Positions 44,086 through 56,227 of a DNA stretch of 64,000 nt are shown here, one piece after another. The translations under genes were made by a program, and so were the position numbers. Location of the stretch: contig NC_081185.1 of NCBI RefSeq assembly GCF_029867415.1, positions 82,840,469 to 82,904,468 of the forward strand, written 5' to 3'. This DNA comes from Vicia villosa (lineage: Eukaryota; Streptophyta; Magnoliopsida; Fabales; Fabaceae). Numbering within the stretch: position 1 is the stretch's first letter; the number at the start of each line of letters is the position of its first letter. The notes under the pieces are model-generated. The model was given only the letters and a program-made list of their open reading frames with translations, had not been told where the DNA came from and searched no databases.

Positions 44086-46000
44086 ACACTATTTAAAAAA
44101 ATGTTTTGATTGTTTGAAACCATATATTTTGATTATCATTATTCTTTGTTCCACACTTAAAGAACGAATTTGACATTAAATTTCAAGAAGAATTTCGTGT
44201 GTTTGAACATATTAACAAATTCACTATTATTATTGTTAAAATTTTCACAACATTAAGTCATATAACTGATATAATGGATGTACATGCTATGAAATTTTTT
44301 TATTAATCAAGAAACATATTCAAAGGTTTATAACAAAGTAAGACCCTAGAACACTTCATTCTTGTTATAGAAATATCATAGGGCTTAATGGATGTACACG
44401 ATGGATGATTAAACACTTTGTTCCCAGTCAGATAGTGTAAACAACAAACACATCAACTTTAATATAGTTTATTTATAAGGTTAATAACATATAATTTCTT
44501 GACCAAAGAAAACGAACATATAATTTTACTAAGTAAAAGTATTAACTTGTTATATGAAAATCTTAAAGATATGTTTGCGAGTTGATTTTTAGAAAATTTT
44601 GGAATATTGCGTTTATATTTTAAAATGTGTTTGATATTTTTAAAATATTTAAAAAATAATATAATTTTATATATTAATGTAATGTATTGTTTTTTTTTAA
44701 ATAACTATCAAATATATTTTGAATATAGATGTAATATTCTAAAATTTTCTCCTCCAAAATCCTTCAAAAATTACCTCACTAGTGCAAATCCTTGTAAATG
44801 AAAAAAAAAAATTATCTCGAGGAAAACCATTCGCATATGAATCAGTATACTCACATTTGAAAAGAAATATTGCTAGTGTAGTAAATGATGATGGTAATGA
44901 GTCGAATTAACTCGAAAATTATTCGAAATTTGATTCGAGAATTAAATCGTTGAATTAGGTTTATGAACCAAATAAGATGAATATGAATTAAAAATTAAGT
45001 TCATTAATTTAATGAGGTGAACTTGAACTATACATAATTTGACTTGTTAAGTTCATGGGTCAACTCGATTATATATGAGATGAATTATATTATTTTTAAG
45101 AGTAGGTTTAAAGATTTGCTTCAAATCTTAGCCCTATATTTTCTTTTAATCTAACGGTTTAAATTGATAATTTATATTTTCGGGTGAGCAAAAATATTGT
45201 TAAAAATAATTATACAAATAAAATCAACGTCGTATAAATTCCAATTTTATAACTTTTATTTTATTTTCATATTTTTTATTTAAAAAAATATAAATTTAAA
45301 ATGTCAAATATATAAAAAGAATAGATTTCAAAAAATGACTTTTAAGTTCATGAAGCAAACGAGTTGAATCAAGTTGTTTGTAAACTTCTAAAGGGTCGAG
45401 TTTGAATTCAAAAAAAAAATTTGTGACGAACTCGAATCGATATTTAAACTGAACCAATTTTTAATGAGTCGAGTCGAACTGTGACGAGTTTGACTCGACT
45501 CATTTTCAGCCCTAATAATAAATTTGGATAAGAATTCTTTCGCGAAATGTAAATATATATAAATAAGATATAAATAAAATGACTCATATATTTAACACCG
45601 TCCTATTTTAAATGCAATGATATAGTAATCCCTTATCAGGTATAAAGTATTGTTCTATTGTTGGTCCCGAAAATCTCTCATACTTCCAACAAATATAATG
45701 TCTTAACTTAAAAGACTAAACTAATTGATGTCATAAAATTCAATAATGTTTTTGTTATTTGTAAATTTTACAAATTAAATTGACCGAGTTTGCAATTTTG
45801 GACATAAATTTACACCAACGACATTATAATTAAGTGAAATCTCAACCATTAAAATTGATTTTAAAAATATAACAAAAAAACATATATTAAATTTGAAAGG
45901 ATGAGATTTAAACTCGATTAAATTCAATTAAAAATGAGAATTTCTTATTAAATCCTTGGATATCTTACGTACCACTGAAATAACAAAATTGTCCTTTGAT
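44086..46000. other. Unassigned AT-rich region
   Basis: No genes are seen. Between about 44890 and 45515 there are many short 'gagtcga' / 'actcgaa' runs in both directions, which suggests an old dispersed repeat of unknown class. Confidence 0.45.
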
Positions 46001-47670
46001 TTCGTAGATGTACCTCAGAAAACACCTTTTTTAATATTTGCGTGAAAATATTTCGTAGATGCACATACGAAACACACCGTAGGTACACCTATGGAATAAA
46101 TCCAAAATCAGCAAAACAACGGGAAAAGAAACATTCATTGATTAAAATCGGCATTACATTGAAATTTTGAACAGAAAACTAAGAAATTACAACAGTCAAA
46201 ACAATTTCATCTGATCCATGCATCATTTGAATGACATGAATGTTGTTTTCCACTTCATCCCACCAACGTTCCGTTTCTCCGATCTCAAGTGAGGTCTTTG
46301 TTCTAAGCCTTTGAATCCTTTAAAAATAGCATGACTGTCCCTTTTGAAAATAATTTGTTCAGGAGCGTGTCGCTTGGATGATGACCGCTGCCATGATGAT
46401 GGCCTAGGAGATGCCATGAACTAATTCTCTTGAGAAATTTTTGTGTTTGTGTGTAATACAACACTAGAAACCATAACATATATAGAAAACCTTGGTGCAT
46501 ATGGACCACACATTTTCTGTCACAGAATGTTCCGTAGGTATATCTACGGAAGTATCTTAGATATTTTGCTTCCGTAGGTGTACCTACGGAAAAAACCCAT
46601 AATTTTTTAAATTAGAGCTATTCGTAGATACACTTACGGAAGTTTTCCTGCTATTTTTTAACAGAATCGAATAATACAGCAGTGGTAGTAGAAGGAAAAC
46701 ACATAAACACATAAACTAATACTTGACAAAAATGATTATATTACAATGTTAAGGAGTGCATATATTACACTTTGAAACTAAAAAATACATCAAAAGAACT
46801 ATCGCCGGCTAAATCTATTGGTGGTTCCAATTTTTGACTTTTCCTTATTCGCTTCCTTCTCGATGTTGTTCAATCTTTCGAATTCGTGCATCCTATCAAC
46901 AAAAAGATCAGGCAACGTCTCGGCATCTTCGGTATGATGAAAATCTCATTCCGGTGACGTAGGTGGTATGGGGCATCCCGATTTTAAGTAAACTTGCGCA
47001 AAGTGATTCTCTTTTGAAAGCCATCCAATACACATGATGCGAGCATTTGAATTTGCAGGCGGTGCGGTGCAGAGTAGGAAAAAGGTATCTGAAAAACCAT
47101 AATGCGTCAAGTCAATGCACACCATATCATAGGCACATGCAATAAGATGTCTCATTTCCGGGAATTTCATTCATTTTGACACCGGTGCGTAAGGGCTCAT
47201 CCAAGACACAAGAGCTTCGTTAACCGCTTCAAATTTAGCTTCCTCTCAATATACCAGGCAACGCCGAGACAACTCGGTAACCACAGTTACCGTCCCCCAC
47301 AACATCTACGATCCGCTCAATGTAAGGGTGCATAAAAACCGGCATCTCTTCGATGAATGGAATGTTCAGTGGAATAGGCATCTCTTCGATAATTGGAATT
47401 TTGAGTGGAATAGGTGTTAGAGCAACATAATTTTTTTTTGTAGAAAATTCAAGCATAATGTGGACAATGCAATGGATAAAGATGACTATTTATTTGAAAT
47501 TGAGTCTTCTCTTACTCCTTTTGAAATTGAGTCTTCTCTTGTTCCCTAAATTGAATTTATTTGTAATTTTTGTTAACAAACATTAGTTTAAAATGCTGAC
47601 GTAGATGCACCTACGAAAAAAAATAATTTAAAAAAAAAAAAAAAAATTCTTTCAGATATGCATCTACATA
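46001..47670 (-). mobile_element. Relic of an OTU-carrying Mutator-like element
   Basis: Minus-strand fragments at 47456-47235 ('VVGDGNCGYRVVSALPG') and 47170-46946 ('GWLSKENHFAQVYL', 'CPIPPTSPEW') are the front and back of an OTU-type cysteine protease domain, with the catalytic-type D-G-N-C block and the H of 'NHF'. This OTU version accompanies Mutator-like transposases in plants. No transposase is left here. Imperfect palindromes of the type 'cgtaggtgtacctacg' lie on both sides (46001-46640 and 47599-47670) and may be subterminal repeats. Element ends are approximate. Confidence 0.55.
46946..47456 (-). pseudogene. OTU-domain cysteine protease fragment
   Basis: Two reading-frame pieces make up most of an OTU domain: the N-terminal catalytic Cys region 'DVVGDGNCGYR', and the C-terminal catalytic His region 'KENHFAQVYLKSGCPIPP'. 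They are in different frames with a break near 47180-47260. In plants this domain would cleave ubiquitin-like modifiers, but in Mutator-like elements its role is unknown. A further 64-codon piece at 46223-46417 has no recognised domain. Confidence 0.6.
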
Positions 47671-50285
47671 AATAAGGTATATAATTAGAATTGCTAACGG
47701 ATGATTAAAAAATTCAAGAGGTGGATTGAAAAATCCTATTAAAAATTTCACCGGAGATAATACATTCCCTACAACTTTAATAGAAATTTATTATTTTATT
47801 GGTATAAAAACATTAGTGCTATATAGCATCCCTATATTAAGGAAGATCAGCCACTACGTACTTCGATACCATTTGGATATAGATAAAGCTATTGAAGTTA
47901 TTATAATGCAATATATATAAATTAGTTTCTTTTTCCTTCTTTTGATCAAAGAGCATATAAACCAAAATAAAGAATATGAGTGTATAGTTTTTCTTTATCA
48001 AGAGAAATCCTTAAATAGGGAATATTTCAACTAATTGGATGTTTAAATTTGATTATCAAAATTAAATAACATCGTTTAATTGTTCAATATCCAATGATGA
48101 AAGAAACTATAATGGTTAAAGAATCTTTGGACAAATTTGAAGATATTAAAAATGATGTTTTGGACAGTTGTGTTTATATTGAATGATTTACCTCTTTTGC
48201 TTTTACAAGTCTTATGTTATTATTTATTCATTTTGTCTATGCACGCTTACTTTTGTGAAAATGGCCTACAAATTAAATATTGTACTTTGCAATCTTTGAG
48301 AATGAAGGTAAGGTTTTCTATGCAAGGGCCCTCCTTTATCATTTCAAGGTAAATACTGTGGGCTACCGAGAACATAGTGTTCTTTGAAATTTTATTAGAA
48401 TCCTACATTGGAAATTTCAGGTTGTAGCATCTATATATATGGAACGTGACTATTTCTCATTTATGAACCCATGTTGAGTTTAATGGTATTTTTTTTATAA
48501 GCAAATAATTGTGTTAAGTGAATATTAGAGGTATTAAACCCGAATACAAAATATTGATAAATAATTAAATCAATATAATTAACAAAATTAAATGAAATGG
48601 TTTAATGAAATGTGAAAACAATCGTCTTCTTCAAAACCTAAAGATTCAACTATTCTTGTACGAAGTAATTCGACGGTAAGATTCTTTTACACATGTGTCA
48701 AGAACTCGTTGATAATTTTTTTAGAGTTAGATTAAATATAAAAATTTAATATGATATTAAAGTTATATTAAAAAAATGACAATTTGCAAATTGGATTTAA
48801 AAATTGCGATAAATGTGAGAGTGAATATTTATTTTATATTAGAATCTTATATTCCCCAAATGCATGAGCTTTCAAAATGTCTCGGTTTGTTAGAGAGAAA
48901 TGGTACTTCTCTCAAACTTTTCTTCCTTATGAACGGCATCTCAAATTATAAGAAAAACATGCAAAATAGTTGTATAGTTCCTAAATTCATAAAAAAAATT
49001 AAATAAATAAAAAACAAGCAGCAAACAAGGTGTGAAACACACCCAAATGCCAACACACTGTTGCATTAGGAAAATAGTTTGTCTACGAGTTACCAAATTC
49101 AAGAACATCTTGTTCCAGAGCATGTAAAGAAAAACTTTGTCGTAAAATTAGAGGTGTTCGTGTGTTAGTTTGGTTCGATTTCAAGAAAATTTGATGTTGA
49201 TTAAAAATATACGGATTAATTTAGATTGAGTTTTTTCGATAAAGTCTGAACCGAATCGAAAAACAACTTGGATTGATATGATATATTAAAAAGTACAAAT
49301 TTTTTTTTGCATAAAATAACTTACGATCATTAATTCTTTATAATACTATAATTTCTTTTAATAATATTAGTAGTGTTCCATTATAAACACTTGATTAACA
49401 ATTGTTTTATAATAAATTCAAAAATATCTAAAAAGAAAAACATGTAACATAAATGAATTTGAATATCCAATCATTCACTATGACGATAAAGGTGGTTCTC
49501 AATTTTATATTTGGTTAGCATAATACAACAACAATCAAGCCTTATTCCACTAAGTAAGATCGGTTACATGGATTAACTTGTGACATAATTTTATATTTAG
49601 AACCATGTTTTTATCCAAATCATTAACTTTAGATCTTTCTTAATAACTTCTCATGTGATATTTCTAGGTCTTCGATTAGTACAATACATTAACAAATTTT
49701 TAATAACAAATTAAAATCAAATTAAATAGCATAACAGATCCACAAACGGCGCTTCACTTTTTTTCTTGAAGTTGAATGTTTGGTACTAGTTTCCATGATA
49801 ATGATGATATGAGTCATGAGATTTAATTATGGTTGGTTCGGGTAGACCAGTTTGCAGGTAAAATATTGGAAATTTGATACCGAAACCAATTACCATCAGG
49901 TTTCTTTGGTTTAGTTCGATCGTTGCCCAAACAAAAATAATGCCCGACCTAAATACTATATTTTAGTTTGGATTATAGTTTGGTTCGGATCTACCCTACG
50001 TAAGACCATTAGATGTGCCACATCATCATCATACAAAACAACTAAGAAACATTTAGAACACACCCTCAATGTGGGACCCATAAACTATAAGTGGTCTCAT
50101 CGGAACTAGAAAGGGGATGTGAGTTTATCGGGACTGAGAACCTTATAGGAGGCCTGAAGGGTGGTCAAGAGCCTTTATGCACCTTATGGACTGACAATGG
50201 TAAGAACGTGTATATGATAGTGGCTGGCAGAGAAGTTTGGTGTGTGGAACCTTGTTTTGCAGGTGATATACTTTTAACAAGGACA
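47671..50285. other. Unassigned AT-rich region
   Basis: No convincing gene is seen. At 49512-49590 there is 'aatcaagccttattccact' followed by a diverged remainder, a motif I recognise as a common dispersed plant repeat of uncertain class. Around 49150-49260 and 49815-49990 are stretches rich in 'tttggttcg'. A 72-codon frame at 50091-50309 is not assignable. Confidence 0.45.
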
Positions 50286-51738
50286 TATACTATTGATGAT
50301 GACAAATAATGTATTATGATAAGTCAAGCTTGAATGATTAAGCAAATAAAGATGCAAACCTTATCTTTAGAGTTTAATGAACTTGACTATCCGATGATGA
50401 CAAACAAATATAATGCAACTAAAGTCTCATCTCAAGCTACTTGAGCATGTGTCAAGAAAAAGAGAAGTATTCGACAAAGTTTTGAAGTAATGTGGTAATC
50501 TCCAAATTTAGTAATGAGTGAACGACTGTAAGGAAAAATGACTTTATCGTAAACGCGTAAGGCTTAAGCACACACACTAGACTATTTTCAAAATGCTTTA
50601 CCAAAAGAAAATATTTTGAAATACATCTAGAAATTATATTGTGTCAGATGAATTGGGAGCAGCCAAAATAGTTATAGGCGAATTTTTTACTTTTCTAATC
50701 AGTTAGAACATTTGACTAATCGGTTAGAAATACACAAACTTGAGGTCGAAGCTATTTTGAAGGTGCCTTGATTTTGTGCAACGACTAGATATCTTAATCT
50801 TCCTTTTTGAGAACTTACAAACGATTATTTCAGCCATCTAGTCGATTAGATAAAAGCTCTAATCGATTAGATTGCCTTAAAACACATTAAATTGAAATTC
50901 ATTTTTGAGTCAACCTCAAGCCTATAAATAGAGGTTTCATTTCTCATTTCAAACCATCCAGAACCGTGTTTTGACACTTTCAACTCACACTCTCTCCAAA
51001 CTTTTCTTTAAACTTTTTCTCTCTAATGTTCTAATCTAAGTGTTTTTGTGTGAAAAGTCCTTTTTTGAGTGAGGAATATTTGTAATTCTAGAAATGGTAG
51101 AATTGTAAATTCACAAGGGAATCTTTTGTATACACCTTGGTTGAATATTGTCTATTTAGGGATTTATTTGGATTAGAAGATAAACCCATTAAAAGCTTTG
51201 ATTTGGGATCATGTGATTCAATCTTAGGTTAGGTTAGAGATCACCTCGCGTTAAAATCTCCTAGGCTCCTGGTTAGTCCAGTATTAAAACCAAGATAGGT
51301 TGAAGTCCATCTTGGTATTAAAAGCTTCACATATTTGAGATCATCCTAGTGTTAAAATCTTACAGGTTATTGGTTATCCCGTTTAAAACCAATGATTTGA
51401 GCTTAAGGTTCGTATTTGATAAAGGGAGACTAATCGCTTTAATTCACAATTGAGAAGAAAGACTGGCCACTTCACTCCTAAGCTTATTCTTAAGAAAAGA
51501 CGCAAATGCCCATGGTTATCGTCTTGTATTATTTGGTTGAAGATCAACCATCATATCCTTGTTTAAGGGGGTTCGTGAGTCTTTCTACTAAAAACTCTCA
51601 ACGTATATTGAAAACTCTCGAGTTCAATTCTTGGGGACAAAACTAAATCATTTTTGATTAAACATGTATAAATTTTGATGTTCTTCTTCTTTCCTTAAAT
51701 TCTTTAATTTTCGCAATTTATTTTCTGCATTTTATGTA
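50286..51738 (+). repeat. Copia LTR, Sirevirus/Maximus-like, plus orientation
   Basis: The LTR starts near 'attgatgatgacaaataatg'. U3 has two pairs of CTAATCGATTAG-type palindromes (50695-50870), and a TATA box TATAAATA is at 50923-50930. U5 ends in the 'cgcaatttattttctgcatt' type sequence common in this group. The exact ends are uncertain by tens of bases. No internal coding region is attached, so it may be a solo or truncated LTR. Confidence 0.5.
50923..50930 (+). promoter_or_regulatory. TATA box of plus-strand copia LTR
   Basis: TATAAATA in 'cctataaatagagg' is followed 20-40 bases later by a CA-rich start region. It lies about 50 bases after the last of the paired palindromes. Confidence 0.6.
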
Positions 51739-52966
51739 AGTATCAGATATGCCTAAGAGGGGGGGTGAATTAGGTACTTTATAACTTTTTCGGTTTTATG
51801 GTGTAAAGGTTATTTTTCTGGTTTATGGTAATGTTACTAAAAGATGTAAAGTGCAGAAAAATAAATGACACAAGGATATATCCTGGTTCCCCTCACAAAC
51901 CGAGAGTACTCCAGTCCCCTTACGCAGTAAAAGATTTCAATATAGTTGGTATCTTGTACAAGCCTAACCAAACACCAAGAACAATCCTCTTGGACCAAGA
52001 ACAATCCTCTTGGATTTTTCACTAAGACCACTTATGAGAACAATCCTCTCAAAGTGTCTAACTTGTTTCCAACAATCCTGGATAACAAGAATACAACAAG
52101 TATTTGATTTTGTATAAGAGTTTGGATAGTAGAACAATGTATCAATCACTTGATTGATCTTCCCTTTCAAGCAATTATCAATGATAGTATAGTGCTCAAT
52201 GTTTATGATCAATGATATGAATTTTTTCTGGACATGTATGGAACACTAATGCAGAAAAAATATCAATGTGAAAGTTTGAATATTAAAGAGCACTTGGTGT
52301 GAAATTTGAGAGAATAAATGTGTATAATTGCAAAGTGAAAGAGGTGAATATGATATCTGAAAATGAGAGTATATATAGTGCCTTAACACCTTTAAGAAAG
52401 GATAAGATTATGTGAAAAGATGCAATGTTTGAATGAAAGAAAATCTGACTCGTATGCATTGAAAAAGAATGAAGAAATGCTACTGTTTCAGCCGTAACGG
52501 GTTACGAGAATGGCCGTAACCGGTTACGCTGTACCGTTATAAGGGAAAATTTGAAAAATGCGTTTTCGTAACCGGTTACACCAAGAACCGTAACCGGTTA
52601 CGCTGGAAAGAAAAAGAAAACCAGTAGCAAAAGAAAGTCTGGCTGCGTGACCGTAACCGGTTACGCCTATAACCGTAACCGATTACACTGAAAGAAGATA
52701 CAAAAAATTTGTTTCTTAAGACTTCTAAAATGTCAAGATTTTCTAGAAAAAGACCTTAGTGACTTTATGCAATATTGTATGTATTTTGAGCACTATTTTA
52801 TCAAGATAATAACATGTTTATACCTTAACTCCAAAAGTCTTCAAAAGTTGTTTTTAACAAACTTGATGCTATATTGAGACTTGGATTGAATGCTCTTTGA
52901 ATCTTTTTCTCATCCTTTCTTGATAGTTAGATATCCATGTTGTCTTCATCAAAACCATTTGATTGA
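51739..52966 (-). repeat. Copia LTR, minus orientation, abutting the plus LTR
   Basis: On the minus strand it starts 'tggttttgatgaagacaac' near 52966. It carries three pairs of GTAACCGGTTAC-type palindromes (52686-52494) and a TATATATA box at 52377-52371. It ends with a C-rich block ('attcaccccccctcttagg', 51752-51771) and 'gatacttaca' near 51736. This layout matches Sirevirus-type LTRs of legumes. It meets the other copia LTR end to end at about 51736-51739, without visible internal sequence. Confidence 0.5.
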
Positions 52967-53500
52967 GAAGCTTGTGTTTACATTTTATTTTCCGCTACTA
53001 AGTTTTTCAAAGTGATTTTAAACTTTGATTTTATTTCACAAAGTTTTTAAAAATCACATTTTTCCAAACAATTTACTCATTTTTGTGTGTGAAGTCTCAA
53101 ATCCAAGATGATGGAGTGACCGAAATTCGACTTTGAAGAATCTAATGGTGGACCATAATGTTGTTAGACACGACACTTAAATTTTTTCTGAAGGAAACAT
53201 CAGCAACCTTATAACTACTTTGGGATTGCACGATAGTGTCCATTGAACACTTCCAAAACTGAAAAGTAAACTAGGTTTAACCTTGACGGTGATAAAAATG
53301 AAAAAAACTATTATGATATTTTCAACCGTTTAAAATTTTTGTAACAAATTAGCGGGTGAGATGATTTAAAGAGTATTAAACCAAACTCTAAATATCATGT
53401 TGAATTCGTAATTATGTCTAGTGAAAAATATTATATACTGATAATGAATATTAACTTGATACAAAGACACAATATTAATCTTTATTTAGAAAAATACATA
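52967..53500. other. Unassigned AT-rich stretch
   Basis: No gene or repeat unit was recognised in this stretch between the minus-strand copia LTR and the MITE-like element. Confidence 0.45.
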
Positions 53501-53523
53501 AATTCTAGAGTTAAAAGGTAGTG

Positions 53524-53628
53524 TACACTGTCATTCAATAGAAAGTCATCAATCCACCATGTCATTAAAAAAAATTTAAATAAAAAAATGATTTAATCGG
53601 ATAATGGTGGTGATTGATTGACAGTGTA
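53524..53628. mobile_element. Small MITE-like inverted-repeat element
   Basis: The left end 'tacactgtcattcaat' (53524-53539) is inverted at the right end 'attgattgacagtgta' (53613-53628) with one mismatch. A second inverted pair, 'atcaatccaccat' / 'aatggtggtgat', lies inside. A further 'ttttacattgtcagtacat' just outside (about 53636-53654) suggests that the true element extends a little further right. Confidence 0.6.
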
Positions 53629-53911
53629 AAAATATTTTACATTGTCAGTACATCATCCTTTTTCTCTAAATTCTATTCTAAATTAAAAATAAATTATGAT
53701 AAATAATAACTAATATTAAATTAAATTAATAAATATTTTAAATTAATATACAAGATATTTTGTAATATTCTAATTGAGGGTTTTTGATTGAACTATATCG
53801 AAATATTGAGTAATTTGATAAGTTGGCATTGAATAAATGCCTGGGGAAGTGTATTAATATTTGTGAAACTTGAGGCACGTTGGGAGTCCAATTGTGATAG
53901 TGGATCTTCTT

Positions 53912-54230
53912 GGAACATAAAAGAACATGATAAGGAGAATGATTTAAATATTGAATTATGGAAAAAGAAAACCACTTTCCTGTGTAATACTATCAAATTA
54001 AAAATTATACTTCTAATTGGAACATAAAAGAACATGATAAGAGAGAGTGATTTGAATATTGAATGAATTGTTGATAAAGAAACCACTTCATTGTGCAATA
54101 TTAACGTGAAAAATATACTTCAAATCGGAACATATAAGAACATGATGAAACATAAAAGAACATGATAAGAGATAATGATTTGAATATTGAATGAACGGAT
54201 GATAAAGGAAACAACTTCACTCTTTCATAT
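53912..54230. repeat. Three diverged tandem copies of about 105-130 bp
   Basis: Each copy begins 'ggaacataaaagaacatgat' (about 53912, 54018, 54126) and continues to 'gatttgaatattgaat' and 'aaaccacttca-t-tg'. The third copy has an internal short duplication of its first 20 bases. It is non-coding. Confidence 0.65.
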
Positions 54231-54522
54231 TAATATAAAAATTATAGTGCATCCAACCCCATTTTATAAGTCTATTATAAAAAATATATAATGTAATTTT
54301 AGCAACAAAACATTATTTTATCTTATATGTCATTTTAGAAAATTTTATTTTTAGTTTTTCTTTTAAAATACAATAATTTGTTCTTCTAGTTTTTTCTACT
54401 CTTGTAGTTTATATATATTTTTCATATATTAGAATGAAAGAGGCAGAAAGAATAGTATAAAAAATAATAAAAAGTTTCGATTAAGAAAAAAAATGGTGTA
54501 TTAAGGAGAAAATTTATCTCAA

Positions 54523-54660
<138 letters not shown>

Positions 54661-54936
54661 GGAACTTTTTAATGATTTAATCAACAAATTCTAAGTGATA
54701 ATCAATTAACCAATTCAAATTAGAAAAGTTTAATTTTTGACATCATCGAATCAATTAACAACTTGTTCAATCGAATAAGAGGCGTTACAAATAGGTTTAA
54801 TGATCAGAGGAAGCCCTTAATCGATTAATCAGTGTAAAATACATTCTTAATTGATTATTCAAGTTTCTAACCAATTCAGCACGTGCTCACAATAGTTTTA
54901 AGAGACTTTATATAAAGAGAAAGAAGGTTTAAAAAG

Positions 54937-56227
54937 TGTAACTCGGTGAACTGACTTTTATTTTTATATGCAACAATGTTGCGGTGAGCATGAGTCGCCA
55001 CCGACTTTTATTTTGTCCAATGTTAGGAAGGGCAAAAAGTACAGAAAAAGACCCTTTTGAAAGAAAGCGGGCTCGGGGGGTAAGTTATGAAAAGGGAAGG
55101 TGCAAGCACCCTTTTCATCCGTAGTTATCTACGGGCTCTTAGTTTACTTAGCTCATGTTTGTTTTGTTTGTTTTGAATTGAAAAGGGACATAAGGACTTT
55201 AGCGTAAATGCGTAGCCTTAGTTTTTCGAAAGAGTTTTGAAAAGATGTTTTTTATTGAGCTAGGCATATTAAGAGCACTACCTTAAATAGTTGGTCTTTT
55301 TCTATACCTTTTAAAATTCCTAGGATTATCCATACTATATAGGAGTAGGAAATCCTTGTTTATATTGGACGTGCGGGTCATCGAAGGGTCATCGAGGTCG
55401 TTTGAAGGCAACAAGTAGAGGTACCTTTAGCAAATTCGAAGGGACGATCGTCACTTTCTCGTAGGCAACAATCGAGGGTCATCGAGGGACGTAGTGACGA
55501 TTTTATCTTGAGGGACCTTTTGCTAATGGATACCTCCACATTTCGAGGGACACGACCTTTATTCGTAAAGCAACCAAGAGGGGCGTACCCTAGAGGTGAG
55601 TGCGTGCAAGTGTGTTGTATTCGATTATATTTTATCTTGTTTTAATGTGATCTAACGTTTGATTTATTCTTACCATACATGCCCTAATTTGAACATACAT
55701 CTAACACAATATATACAATAAAAATACGAAAATTAAAAGTGCGGGAAAATAAAAAGATTCACTATAATATTTACATTTTTTACCTATATACATTCTAATA
55801 TCCAAATAAGAGCGATAAGTAAACAAACATGCGCCATACATGGGATTTCGAGATGAGAGGAGAAGAAGATCATGAAAAATTAGGGTTTAATGTCTTGTTA
55901 AGTGAAAAATTAATTAAAACTATTTCTAAATTAACCTAAATCAATTATATAAAATATCTAATTAATTAAATCCTAAAAATTAGTTATGTACAAATTAATT
56001 CTAAAATCTAATTTAATTTTATATCACGATTAAATTACTTAGAAACTCTAATGTCTAATTTAATTAAATTGTTTGTAATTTTTTATCTTACTAAAAACTA
56101 ATTAACCTAAAGCATGTTTTTTGTTGGTGTTTTTATAAAAACAATTAAAAGCAAACAGCAAAAAATAAAGAGAAATGGGTCAAAAGTTAGCAGACAGGAG
56201 GTGCAGTTATAAATGAGTGTTGGGCCT
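54937..56227 (-). repeat. Ogre-type LTR fragment E, interrupted by element F
   Basis: This is the U5-side part of a minus-oriented LTR. It starts (in plus coordinates) 'tgtaactcggtgaactgac', has the PBS-like 'gagtcgccaccgac' near 54990, the conserved palindrome GGTGCAAGCACC at 55099-55110, the 'cgagggac / tcgtaggcaac' repeat block (55370-55580) and the 'gtgcaagtgtg' block. At 56228 a second LTR with the same end begins, so the remaining 5' part of E should lie beyond element F. Confidence 0.75.

Noticed and set aside
50091..50309. 72-codon frame, possible small gene
   Set aside because: It has a balanced composition but no recognisable family, splice context or promoter; left as unassigned.
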